DNA of 58,523 bases, taken from assembly GCA_016934215.1 (NCBI GenBank), contig JAFGTE010000015.1, positions 1 to 58,523 of the forward strand, written 5' to 3'. Shown in pieces: positions 16,901 to 25,044 of this stretch; the stretch's first letter is position 1; every line of letters starts with the position of its first letter. A model generated the notes under the pieces. That model saw only the letters and a list, made by a program, of their open reading frames with translations, was not told the origin of the DNA and ran no database searches. Both the position numbers and the translations under genes were made by a program. The stretch is from Candidatus Peregrinibacteria bacterium. GTDB taxonomy: Bacteria > Patescibacteriota > Gracilibacteria > UM-FILTER-43-11.

Positions 16901-18142
16901 CTAGAGGTTGATTATTTCACGAGTCAATCGTTCAGAACTTATACTTTTTGGCTGCCGTGATTTTTTGATATGGACGCGAATATAATTATCCGTCACCCCT
17001 TTCGACCAGCCTGCTTTCCGGGAGTGTTCCCATAGTACCTGGACCTCTTTACCTAGCTGGTTATCAATAAATTCGCGACGGCATTGATCGGCTATTTTCT
17101 GGAGTTTATCTGCGCGTTCACGGCGAATTTTAACGGGGACTTGTTCCATTTTTGCGGCCAGTGTATTTTCACGTTCCGAATAAGGAAAGACATGCACTTT
17201 GGCCAACTTGTTTTGTTTTACAAATTTCAGCGTTTCTTTAAATTCTGCCTCTGTTTCCCCCGGAAAGCCCACGATGATATCGGTGGTAATAGCCATGTCA
17301 GGTGAGATCTGCCGAAGTTTTCTGATGATCTTAAGAATGTCTTTTACTTTGTAGTTGCGACGCATCCGCTCAAGCACTGCATCGGAACCCGATTGAATGG
17401 AAAGGTGTACATGGCGGGAAAAGCGAGGATTTTTTATAACTTCGTACCATTTTTTGTTAAAAAATTCCGGCCCCAGTGAACCGGCGCGGAGTTTTTTAAT
17501 TTTTGTTTTTTTAAAAATTTCCTGAACTAATTCGGCAAACTTGTTTTCTTCCGGTTGAGTGGTAACGCTGGCACCGTAGGCACCGATATTGATGCCTGTA
17601 AGCACTACTTCGTTAAACCCCTGTGCGACAGCGCCATTGATTTCAGCGATAATTTCTTTTTGCGGTCTGTTTTTCGATTTGCCTCTTGCCGCAGCAATGA
17701 TGCAGTAAGAACAATAGCTGTCACAGCCATCCTGGATTTGTACCAGAGCACGACAGCGGCTTAGATCTTGAGCCGATTCAATCAGATTTACGTTTCCGCA
17801 TTGTCCTGTTTTGCCAAGCTGTGATTCAAGATACTTGATAACTTCATTTATATCACTCAAAAGCACATCAACTTCCGTGATTTTTTTAAGTGCTTCTTTT
17901 TGCATGCGTGCTGCGCAGCCAAAGACAATGGTCTGAAGGCCCGGATGCCTGTTTTTGGTGCGGCGAATCAGCTGCCGTGACTTTTTATCAGCAACCGAGG
18001 TCACCGTGCAGGTATTGATTACCGCGAAATCCGCCTCTGATTCTTTCACCACCGGAACTTTATTCTGAATCGCCCATCTCAAAATCTGATCCAGTTCATA
18101 ACGGTTGTTTTTGCAGCCAGTCATATTCAGAGCAATTTTCAT
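16901..18142 (-). CDS. mtaB: tRNA (t6A37) methylthiotransferase MtaB-type radical SAM enzyme
   Basis: A 413-residue methylthiotransferase that adds a methylthio group to t6A at tRNA position 37. The N-terminal UPF0004 domain holds the cluster cysteines (MTGCKNN; NTCTVTSVADKKSRQLIRR; FGCAARM). The radical SAM core has the CxxxCxxC motif in DGCDSYCSYCIIAAARGKSKNR, with GxNIGAYG downstream, HLSIQSGSD and TDIIVGFPGETEAEF. A short TRAM-like C-terminus follows. The sequence order and VLTGINIGAYG favour MtaB over MiaB or RimO. It stands alone on the minus strand with the palindromic element just past its stop. Confidence 0.92.
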   Translation of the reverse strand: MKIALNMTGCKNNRYELDQILRWAIQNKVPVVKESEADFAVINTCTVTSVADKKSRQLIRRTKNRHPGLQTIVFGCAARMQKEALKKITEVDVLLSDINEVIKYLESQLGKTGQCGNVNLIESAQDLSRCRALVQIQDGCDSYCSYCIIAAARGKSKNRPQKEIIAEINGAVAQGFNEVVLTGINIGAYGASVTTQPEENKFAELVQEIFKKTKIKKLRAGSLGPEFFNKKWYEVIKNPRFSRHVHLSIQSGSDAVLERMRRNYKVKDILKIIRKLRQISPDMAITTDIIVGFPGETEAEFKETLKFVKQNKLAKVHVFPYSERENTLAAKMEQVPVKIRRERADKLQKIADQCRREFIDNQLGKEVQVLWEHSRKAGWSKGVTDNYIRVHIKKSRQPKSISSERLTREIINL

Positions 18143-18252
18143 AAAAAAATTGACTTCAGTTCTAAGCCAAACTACTATAGCACAACCGGTCTATAGCTTA
18201 GTGCTGTTCACCCCGGGGGTGTCTGGCTTTGCCGGGCACCCTCTGTTTTAAT

Positions 18253-19302
18253 TTAGATATAATCCACAAATCTTCCGTGTCTCATATCCGGATCCTCTGA
18301 GGGAATGATAAACACATTTTTCTTTCCTTCAATTTTTTCAGCCCCTTTCTGAGTCGAAGTATTCGGTTTGACGTAAAGATGCACCGGAATACTGGAACCG
18401 GTTTTTAAGATGCCTTCGTACGTTTCTTCCGCCCAGTAATCGTACGAGGAATCCAGAAACTTAATCAGATTTGGCCGATACCCGGATTGTACGATGCGCA
18501 GGATTGCTTTTCCGCCCGCACTGTGTCCGGTGATCGTTACTGAAGCCTTGCTGGCATCGATATTCCATTCCTCCATGAGCCTTTGTCTGATTTCTTCATC
18601 AAATCGCTGCATACTGTCGCAAGTGCTGTTATCCCGCTTCATCCAGACATCATCATATCCCTGTTTGTAACCATCAATTTCCTCCATTTCATTTCCCCTC
18701 TCTGCCTCCGCCCGTTTACCGGCACTCATGGGGTAAATAAGAATGGCATTTCTTTTATAGTATTTCGCTTTTCTGTCTATTGCCCAAAGCACTCGGGCAA
18801 AACGATCTTTCCCCTTTGTTATTGTTCCTTCCTTGTGGTAAATGGTGTCATAGGGCAGAGGCACGCCAATCAAATTTCCATGCGATCCATGAAAATGATA
18901 GATGAGTTCGATTTTTTTATCCGGTTTGAATGCCCTGGGAACAAAAACAGCTGCATTCCGACAGCCGTTGCCGGAAAAAGTATCAACAAGATATTTTGCC
19001 CCCTTGTATTTGCTCATCACTTCCTCGATATTCTTTTTCGGGGTAAAAGCGTGTTCAGCTTCGTCTTTACATACAATATCCCGTTCGCATCTCGGTATTT
19101 CGGGTTGAGGAAGCTGAGAAGGTTCAGGGACCGCAGAAAATGTGGGCGGATGTATATTAATTATATTTTCGTTCTCTTCGCGGCACCCTAGTAAACCTGT
19201 CCCTATCATCAAAGCAACGGCCAGTTTATTTCTGACGATTTTACTCAATACATTGTATCGCGGTAGCGTTTGAATTGATTCCGTGCTGGGTCTTTCAGGC
19301 AT
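18253..19302 (-). CDS. Lipoprotein alpha/beta hydrolase (esterase-like)
   Basis: About 349 residues from ATG 19302, chosen because it precedes a signal sequence with a lipobox (ALMIGTGLLGC, Cys near residue 40); a longer TTG start at 19338 is possible. The mature part begins with a Pro/Glu linker, then a hydrolase domain: oxyanion-type IYHFHGSHGN, a YPMSAGKRA stretch, and the nucleophile elbow TITGHSAGGKA. The catalytic His is probably in the final MRHGRF. This pattern fits esterase/PHB-depolymerase-like lipoproteins; the substrate is unknown. A strong hairpin (19323-19367) lies in its leader. Its long charged signal n-region is unusual. Confidence 0.75.
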   Translation of the reverse strand: MPERPSTESIQTLPRYNVLSKIVRNKLAVALMIGTGLLGCREENENIINIHPPTFSAVPEPSQLPQPEIPRCERDIVCKDEAEHAFTPKKNIEEVMSKYKGAKYLVDTFSGNGCRNAAVFVPRAFKPDKKIELIYHFHGSHGNLIGVPLPYDTIYHKEGTITKGKDRFARVLWAIDRKAKYYKRNAILIYPMSAGKRAEAERGNEMEEIDGYKQGYDDVWMKRDNSTCDSMQRFDEEIRQRLMEEWNIDASKASVTITGHSAGGKAILRIVQSGYRPNLIKFLDSSYDYWAEETYEGILKTGSSIPVHLYVKPNTSTQKGAEKIEGKKNVFIIPSEDPDMRHGRFVDYI

Positions 19303-19322
19303 CGTTGGAGAACTTAGTAGGT

Positions 19323-19367
19323 GGCACGATCCCGACAAAAGGGGAAGAGGAGGATCGGGATCGTGCC
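19323..19367. repeat. Perfect 13-bp hairpin upstream of the lipoprotein hydrolase
   Basis: GGCACGATCCCGA (19323-19335) and TCGGGATCGTGCC (19355-19367) are perfect inverted repeats around a 19-base loop that is purine-rich on the plus strand and pyrimidine-rich on the minus strand. No T tract follows in either direction, so a plain terminator is doubtful. The inner end is 20 bases before the ATG at 19302, so it could be a 5' leader structure or a protein-binding palindrome. The rest of the gap 19368-19511 shows nothing I can assign. Confidence 0.65.
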
Positions 19368-19511
19368 TTGTCTGTTACTCTATCCTGAGCCAGTGACCAC
19401 AACTTATGCGTGGACCGTTCACCGTCCTCACAAGGAGCACACACAAGAAGAGTCAAAAGCAATCAGAATAAAGCCAGACAAAAGTTATGTTACCACTTAT
19501 GATTGATGGTG

Positions 19512-22292
19512 TCAACTGGTTCTGGCAAGTCCTGTCAGTTTTCCCAATTCGTGCCAAATCAAGAACACAATCGCTCCGATCAGGGGGTATATTAGATCGG
19601 TTCCCGCCAGCGCGCCAAACCCAAACCAAATGGAGATTGAAGGAATATAAATTAAAATAGAAATGGCAATCAGCGAAATGACGAATGACCCCCATAACTG
19701 CGGGTTGGTGAATAGAAAACGCGTGAAAATAGTGCGTTCCGTGCGGCGACTGAGGATGTTCATAAACTGACAGAAAAGGATCCCGGTGTAAGCGGCTGCA
19801 CGGGCGGATTCTACGGTACCCGAACCATATTTATAAACCATCACGAAACTGAAGAAACCAGCGGCCCCCATCCAGAATCCATAAAAAATCAGATTCGCGT
19901 AACTGTATTTGTTGATGATGTGATCTTTTAAGTTGCGAGGCGGTTTTTCCATCAGTGTTTTTTCAGCCAGGTCAAACGTGATGGCTGTAAGCGGCAGCAT
20001 TTCACCAACCAGGTCGATAGCCAGAATCTGCACCGCGGTAATGGGCGCGGGCAGTCCAAATGCGATTCCGACAAAACCCAAAAGTACGCAAGCCAGCTCA
20101 CCGTTATTGGAGGTGATGCAAGATAAAATGGTGTGTTTCAGGTTGGCAAAAATAGTACGCCCTTCAGCAATGGCACGGGTCAGCGTACTGAAGTTATCAT
20201 CCAAAAGCACAATTTCAGAAGCTTCTTTGGCGACTTCAGACCCCATCTTCCCCATAGACACACCGATGTCAGATTTCTTTAAACTCAAGGTGTCGTTGAC
20301 TCCGTCACCGGTAACTGCAACTACTTCACCCATGCGCTTTAACAGTGTGACCAGACGATATTTGTCCTGCGGTGAAACACGGGAAAAGATCACGGACCGG
20401 GCTGTTAGAATTTTTATCAGCTTTTCATCTGTCAGCTTTTTGATTTCATCGCCCGTATACACGGGCAGTTCTTTACCGTCATGCTTCATGCCAATGAGTC
20501 CGGCTATGGCTTTGGCCGTGACAGCATTGTCTCCGGTAATCATCATCACGCGCATTCCTCCTTTATAGACGTTTTCAATGGCCTCTTTGACACCGGCTCT
20601 GGGGGGATCAATCATGGCGACAAAACCGGCAAAAATAAAGTTTTTTTCAGACGCTTTAATAGAAAACGTTTTAGAGTTTTTTGGAAAATCCCGGTAAGCG
20701 AGAGCGATAACGCGAAGCGCCTGTCGGCTATAATTTTCGCCCGCCAGCAGGATCGCCTTTCGCAGTTGATCATTGAGCTCTCTGATTTCACCGTCAATTT
20801 TTGTTTCATTGCAGGCCTGCAGTACGCTTTCCAGCGCCCCTTTCATGTAGCCGATGTGTTTTCCTTTGTGTTTTCTGATGACGGTCATGCGTTTCCGGTT
20901 GCTGTCGAATGGCAATTCGGCAAAAATAGGGAAACGTTCATCGAGATCAGCGGGCTTAAGACCTACCTTCATTGTCAGTGGCGTGAAAGCGGCTTCCGTC
21001 GGGTCACCAATGGCGTACCAGCCCCGGTGGTCTTTATCGGGTGGACGTACCCTGCCATTGCTGGCCAAAAAACCATCTTCAAAAAATTGCTTGAGAAATT
21101 CGATCGTTTTCCTGTCGATTTTTTTACCGTTTTCAAGGACTGAGCCTTTGGGTGTATAACCATCTCCTGTGACTTCAAAATCTCTTGCTCCGCAAAGTTT
21201 GTTGTGCCCACAGCTCAGCGTCACGCAATGCGTGATGGTCATTTCATTCTTGGTAAGCGTGCCGGTTTTATCGGAACAGATGACGGTCGTGGATCCCAGT
21301 GTTTCCACTGAGGAAAGTTTTTTGACAACCGCTTTCTTTTTGGCCAGCCGTCCCACCCCCAAACTCAGGGCGACTGAAATCTGAGCGGGAAGCCCCTGAG
21401 GCACACAGGCTGCCGCCACACTAATAGCAAACAGAATAGATAACTGAATCGTCGTTGTTATATCCTGAGATCCCCCTGTTTTCAGGAAGAAATTGATAAC
21501 AAAAAGTCCCAGCGCGATGACACCGGCAATTTTGGTCAGCGACTTAGCCAGAATATTGATTTCCTGCTGCAGGGGGGAAAGGTCATGCTGAATCGTTTCG
21601 GTTTCCTTAGCGATACGTCCGATAGCCGTTTCCATGCCGGTTCCGTAAACCACTCCGTAAGCATTTCCTTTGGCTACCGTGAGCCCCATAAATACCAAAT
21701 TGTCCTGATTCGTCAGAGTAGTTTCTTTGTCGATGATCAGCTGCGCAAATTTTTCCTGCGGTACCGATTCACCCGTGAGTACAAAGTCATTGGTGCTAAA
21801 GTTGGTTGTTTCGATTAAACGGACGTCAGCCGGCACGGCCCCCCCTTCCTCCAGGTAAACCAAGTCACCCGGAACCAGTTCACTTTGATCAATTTCAATT
21901 TCCTTTCCGTCCCGAATGACAATCGCTTTGGATTTGATAATTTTCTTCAGTGACTCCAGAATTTTTTCTGCTTTGTATTCCTGATAGAAACCGATGCAGG
22001 CGTTTACAAAAACGATGACCAGAAGAATCGTGCCTCCCCGAAAATCATCCAGATAGTAGGCCATAAGAGCCGCTATAATCAGCACTATAATAAGGAGATC
22101 TTTGAACTGATCCAGAAAGCGAAAAAAGACGGGGCGGCGTTTCCCCTCTTTTAATTCATTCGGACCGGTTTCCTTCAGTCGTTGTTCCGCTTCTTTCTGA
22201 GTCAGCCCGTTTTTACTGTCTGTTTTTAACTTTCTGACCGCTTCTTCCGCGGAAAGTTGATAGTAGTATTTTTTTGGATTTTTAGTCGGCAT
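19512..22292 (-). CDS. P2-type cation-transporting ATPase (Ca2+-ATPase-like)
   Basis: A 926-residue P-type pump. Domain order: N-terminal cation-ATPase domain (SAEEAVRKL, GLTQKEAEQRL), M1-M2, actuator with TGES (LTGESVPQE), M3-M4, phosphorylation site CSDKTGTLTKNEM, nucleotide domain, hinge TGDNAVTAKAIAGLIG, VAVTGDGVNDTLSLKKSDIG, and M5-M10. It resembles SERCA/PMCA-type pumps, but the M4 motif reads CVPQGLPA where SERCA has PEGLP, M5 has NNGE, and M6 reads AIDLVGEMLP where SERCA has an Asn and an Asp. The ion is therefore uncertain: Ca2+ is likeliest, Na+ or another cation possible. It is monocistronic. Confidence 0.92.
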   Translation of the reverse strand: MPTKNPKKYYYQLSAEEAVRKLKTDSKNGLTQKEAEQRLKETGPNELKEGKRRPVFFRFLDQFKDLLIIVLIIAALMAYYLDDFRGGTILLVIVFVNACIGFYQEYKAEKILESLKKIIKSKAIVIRDGKEIEIDQSELVPGDLVYLEEGGAVPADVRLIETTNFSTNDFVLTGESVPQEKFAQLIIDKETTLTNQDNLVFMGLTVAKGNAYGVVYGTGMETAIGRIAKETETIQHDLSPLQQEINILAKSLTKIAGVIALGLFVINFFLKTGGSQDITTTIQLSILFAISVAAACVPQGLPAQISVALSLGVGRLAKKKAVVKKLSSVETLGSTTVICSDKTGTLTKNEMTITHCVTLSCGHNKLCGARDFEVTGDGYTPKGSVLENGKKIDRKTIEFLKQFFEDGFLASNGRVRPPDKDHRGWYAIGDPTEAAFTPLTMKVGLKPADLDERFPIFAELPFDSNRKRMTVIRKHKGKHIGYMKGALESVLQACNETKIDGEIRELNDQLRKAILLAGENYSRQALRVIALAYRDFPKNSKTFSIKASEKNFIFAGFVAMIDPPRAGVKEAIENVYKGGMRVMMITGDNAVTAKAIAGLIGMKHDGKELPVYTGDEIKKLTDEKLIKILTARSVIFSRVSPQDKYRLVTLLKRMGEVVAVTGDGVNDTLSLKKSDIGVSMGKMGSEVAKEASEIVLLDDNFSTLTRAIAEGRTIFANLKHTILSCITSNNGELACVLLGFVGIAFGLPAPITAVQILAIDLVGEMLPLTAITFDLAEKTLMEKPPRNLKDHIINKYSYANLIFYGFWMGAAGFFSFVMVYKYGSGTVESARAAAYTGILFCQFMNILSRRTERTIFTRFLFTNPQLWGSFVISLIAISILIYIPSISIWFGFGALAGTDLIYPLIGAIVFLIWHELGKLTGLARTS

Positions 22293-22312
22293 GTATTTTT
22301 TTTATTTGTTTT

Positions 22313-22321
22313 ATTTTAGCA
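22313..22321 (-). promoter_or_regulatory. Possible extended -10 promoter of the P-type ATPase gene
   Basis: TGCTAAAAT on the minus strand (22321-22313) fits an extended -10 element (TGnTAAAAT) about 20 bases before the ATG. No convincing -35 is present. Confidence 0.35.
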
Positions 22322-22441
22322 TACCCCTTCCTTATGCTATTCTGGTGCAATTGACGTTTTAAGCAAAAAATATTGTCCAGCCTTATCTTTGGAGCGCATC
22401 AATAGAGTGACAACCTCGCATATTGCTATTAAAGCGATAAG

Positions 22442-22906
22442 TTAAGCATTGCGGCGCCTGTCCGGAAGTGCTTTGAGATAGCTGGTTATTTTTGCCAACC
22501 CCCCTTCCTGAAAGATCAATTCTTTAGGAATCTGTCCGTTCAATGCCGGTGACGGTCTGTTCATCCATTTATCTGCTTCAGTTGGTATAAATTTTTCATC
22601 GACCAACCGAAACACCACAATAGCAGGCATCAGTCTGGCTGCTTCATGAAATGTCGGCGCCTGACCACTCATAATTTCTTCAAATCTGTTTTCATCGCAG
22701 CCAAGAAGATGAGCTGCACTCGTGCCTTCCAACTTCCATTTTCTTCTGATATCCCCGAGTGCTTTAATAAATACTTGTGATTTTTGGGGATCGAGTGTCT
22801 TTTGTACTCTTTCCCTTATAATACTGGCGGGTGGCCTGCTGGAAGCTGTTTCATGCAATGCTAAAGCAGGTATAGTCTGTGCTGTCGGACTACTTTTTAA
22901 AGTCAT
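22442..22906 (-). CDS. Xre/MbcA/ParS-type antitoxin-like protein (orphan)
   Basis: A 154-residue protein. Residues 30-85 are helical with AHLLGCDENRFEEIM as a degenerate helix-turn-helix. Residues 88-150 match the toxin-binding domain of the Xre/MbcA/ParS (DUF2384) antitoxins: FRLVDEKFIPTEADKWMNRPSPALNGQIPKE-like spacing with W, N/RPSPALNG and a Leu-rich final helix. Such antitoxins normally sit next to a RES-domain NAD-degrading toxin; no such gene is adjacent, since the neighbours are the ATPase gene and lepA. It may be a solitary regulator or a relic. It is divergent from lepA over about 100 bases. Confidence 0.6.
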   Translation of the reverse strand: MTLKSSPTAQTIPALALHETASSRPPASIIRERVQKTLDPQKSQVFIKALGDIRRKWKLEGTSAAHLLGCDENRFEEIMSGQAPTFHEAARLMPAIVVFRLVDEKFIPTEADKWMNRPSPALNGQIPKELIFQEGGLAKITSYLKALPDRRRNA

Positions 22907-23011
22907 AGTGTATGATTTTATTTTTTATTTGTGATTATTATAACATAGATGCTTGAAAAATCATCTTTTTTTGTTTACAATCTTTCTGCTTTTCTGGCAG
23001 AGAAGAAATCA

Positions 23012-24826
23012 ATGGAAAAAATTAGAAATTTTTGCATCATCGCTCACATTGACCATGGTAAATCCACACTTGCTGACCGTTTTTTAGAACTCACACAAAC
23101 GATCGACAAACGCGATATGAAACGGGGGCAGATCTTAGATACGATGGAACTGGAACAGGAACGGGGTATCACCATCAAGCTTCAGCCTGTGCGTATGGAC
23201 TATAAAGGTTACGTTCTGAATCTGATTGACACCCCCGGTCATGTGGATTTCACCTACGAGGTAAGCCGCAGTCTGGCTGCCTGTGAAGGAGCGATTTTAG
23301 TGGTGGACGCCACCCAAGGCATTCAGGCTCAGACACTGGCTAACTTATATATGGCCATGGAGCACGAACTGACCATTATTCCCGTGGTCAATAAAATCGA
23401 CATGCCTCAAGCCGACCCCAAAAAGATCAAGGATGAAATTGAAAATATGTTAGCCATCCCCCGCGAAGAAGTGATCGAAGTTTCTGCTAAAACCGGGGAA
23501 AACGTGGAAGCCGTCCTCAAAGCCGTGATTGATCGTGTGCCCAATCCAATTGAAGGAGGGCTTCGTAAACAGCTTTCCATTCAATCAGACGAAGAAGCGA
23601 AAGCGTTGGTTTTTGATTCTGTTTACGATACCTACCGCGGCGTAGTGAGTTACGTCCGTATGGTCAGCGGAACTTTTAAAAAAGGTGAGAAGCTGCGATT
23701 TTTGAATGCCAAAATAGATATTGAAGTGACGGAGCTTGGTTATTTCAGGCCGAAATTTGAACCTCAAAAGGAACTGAAATCCGGTGAAGTCGGTTATGTT
23801 GTCACGGGCCTCAAATCGGTGGGTGAAGCACGGGTGGGCGATACCATCTGGAACGGCGAAAGAGCTAACATGAGTTCAGTTAAACCGCTTCCCGGTTACA
23901 AAAAAGTGGTGCCCATGGTGTATGCGGGCATTTACTGCACGGAAGGAGATGATTTTCCCCTGCTTCGCGATTCACTTGAAAAATTAACCCTCAATGATGC
24001 CGCCCTGACCTACGAACCGGATCAGTCCCCCGCCCTGGGTTCCGGTTTTCGTTGCGGTTTTCTGGGCCTTCTTCATATGGACATCGTGCAGGAACGGCTG
24101 GAACGGGAATATGATGTGGATATCATTGTTACGGCTCCTTCGGTTTCATATAAAGTTAACATGAAGTCGGGGCAGCAGATCACGATTTCCGCCCCTTCCA
24201 TGCTGCCTGACCCGGCCCATATCGATTCGATTGAAGAGCCCTGGATAAAAATGGAGATCGTCTGTCCCAAAGATATTGTGGGCAGTGTGATGAAACTGGT
24301 TCAGCAACGCCGCGGTATTCATAAAGATCTGACTTATATGGATGAAGACCGGGTGTTTCTTTTATTCGAAATGCCACTCGCCACCGTGATCATTGATTTT
24401 TATGACAATCTGAAGAACGTGAGTTCCGGTTATGCGTCGATGAACTATGAATTTCTGGAATACCGCATTGAAAATCTGGTGCGGCTGGACATTCTGATTG
24501 CCGGTGACAAAGTGGACAGTCTGGCCGTGATGTGCCACCGGACGGAAGCGGAAGGCCTGGGCCGGAGACTTGCTAAAAAACTTAAAGAAGTGATTCCCCG
24601 CGCCCAATTCGCGATCCCCATTCAGGCGGCTATCGGGGGCAAAATTGTTGCCCGTGAAACGGTTTCCGCTTTCCGGAAAGATGTGACTGGCTACCTGTAT
24701 GGCGGCGATGTGACCCGCAAACGTAAACTGCTGGAAAAACAGAAAAAAGGGAAAAAACGAATGAAGCAGATCGGCAGTGTCACCCTGCCACAGGATGCTT
24801 TTCATGCGATTCTGAAGAAGGATTAA
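23012..24826 (+). CDS. lepA: Elongation factor 4 (LepA)
   Basis: A 604-residue ribosomal GTPase that helps translation initiation and back-translocation. I start it at ATG 23012 (MEKIRNFCIIAHIDHGKST), where the family begins; an upstream in-frame ATG at 22949 would add 21 unconserved residues. Motifs: G1 AHIDHGKS, switch II DTPGHVDF, NKID and SAKTG, then domain II, EF-G-like domains III and V, and the LepA-specific C-terminal domain ending in KKRMKQIGSVTLPQDAFHAIL. The length is typical. It is followed by the aspartokinase attenuator on the same strand, which has its own promoter. Confidence 0.97.
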   Translation: MEKIRNFCIIAHIDHGKSTLADRFLELTQTIDKRDMKRGQILDTMELEQERGITIKLQPVRMDYKGYVLNLIDTPGHVDFTYEVSRSLAACEGAILVVDATQGIQAQTLANLYMAMEHELTIIPVVNKIDMPQADPKKIKDEIENMLAIPREEVIEVSAKTGENVEAVLKAVIDRVPNPIEGGLRKQLSIQSDEEAKALVFDSVYDTYRGVVSYVRMVSGTFKKGEKLRFLNAKIDIEVTELGYFRPKFEPQKELKSGEVGYVVTGLKSVGEARVGDTIWNGERANMSSVKPLPGYKKVVPMVYAGIYCTEGDDFPLLRDSLEKLTLNDAALTYEPDQSPALGSGFRCGFLGLLHMDIVQERLEREYDVDIIVTAPSVSYKVNMKSGQQITISAPSMLPDPAHIDSIEEPWIKMEIVCPKDIVGSVMKLVQQRRGIHKDLTYMDEDRVFLLFEMPLATVIIDFYDNLKNVSSGYASMNYEFLEYRIENLVRLDILIAGDKVDSLAVMCHRTEAEGLGRRLAKKLKEVIPRAQFAIPIQAAIGGKIVARETVSAFRKDVTGYLYGGDVTRKRKLLEKQKKGKKRMKQIGSVTLPQDAFHAILKKD

Positions 24827-24833
24827 CTTCAAT

Positions 24834-24861
24834 TTGACTTTCAATTTTGAATTGCTATGAT
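24834..24861 (+). promoter_or_regulatory. Promoter of the aspartokinase leader
   Basis: TTGACT (24834-24839), a 16-base spacer and TATGAT (24856-24861). Transcription should start near 24868, only about four bases before the leader-peptide ATG at 24872, so the peptide would be translated from an essentially leaderless message. That accounts for the missing Shine-Dalgarno. Confidence 0.75.
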
Positions 24862-24871
24862 AGCTCCTGCT

Positions 24872-24925
24872 ATGAATCATTTTGATTTAGCATCAAAAGC
24901 TAACAAGAAGTCTAAGACCGCTTAG
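24872..24925 (+). CDS. Putative lysine-rich leader peptide of the aspartokinase operon
   Basis: The 17-residue peptide MNHFDLASKANKKSKTA has four Lys and one Thr in its last nine residues, matching the end products that commonly control aspartokinase. It stops (TAG 24923-24925) one base short of the antiterminator arm at 24926, the geometry of ribosome-mediated attenuators. The start is placed at the only ATG between the promoter and the terminator that gives a frame ending there. Confidence 0.65.
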   Translation: MNHFDLASKANKKSKTA

Positions 24926-24972
24926 GAGGTTGGAGCTTTTGTGAATTAATGACTCAGACTGACTTCAACCTC
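24895..24972 (+). promoter_or_regulatory. Attenuator of aspartokinase: protector and antiterminator
   Basis: Antiterminator: GAGGTTGGAG (24926-24935) pairs over ten bases, with one G-T wobble, to CTTCAACCTC (24963-24972), which includes the left arm and loop of the terminator. Protector: AAAAGC (24895-24900) with GCTTTT (24935-24940), and CTAAG (24912-24916) with CTTAG (24921-24925). A ribosome stalled on the Lys codons would leave 24926-24935 free and allow transcription; one at the TAG would mask it and let the terminator form. No lysine riboswitch core is visible. Confidence 0.7.
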
Positions 24973-24989
24973 ACGAAGTCGGTTTTTTT
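24958..24989 (+). terminator. Intrinsic terminator of the aspartokinase attenuator
   Basis: A nine-pair stem, ACTGACTTC (24958-24966) with GAAGTCGGT (24975-24983), includes one wobble, has an eight-base loop, and is followed by seven T residues (24983-24989). It lies about 55 bases ahead of the aspartokinase ATG and is in the same transcript. Confidence 0.85.
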
Positions 24990-25044
24990 ATTTGTGAAAT
25001 TTAATTTCTAAAATTATAATTTTATCCTTTAATTTTTTAATAAT

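Noticed and set aside
18583..19191. Open frame of 202 codons on the plus strand
   Set aside because: It lies wholly antisense to the lipoprotein hydrolase, which has a lipobox and GHSAGG motif; the frame has no recognisable protein features.
19321..19506. 61-codon frame between the hydrolase and ATPase genes
   Set aside because: It reads through the hairpin, has no protein-like features and no Shine-Dalgarno at its start.
20481..21143. Open frame of 220 codons on the plus strand
   Set aside because: Shadow of the P-type ATPase gene, whose motifs are continuous through this stretch.
22949..23011. LepA start at ATG 22949
   Set aside because: The extra 21 residues are not conserved in the family, which begins at the equivalent of MEKIRNF (23012).
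24860..25044. Lysine riboswitch before aspartokinase
   Set aside because: The region is too short and lacks the conserved L-box core; leader peptide plus antiterminator account for it.
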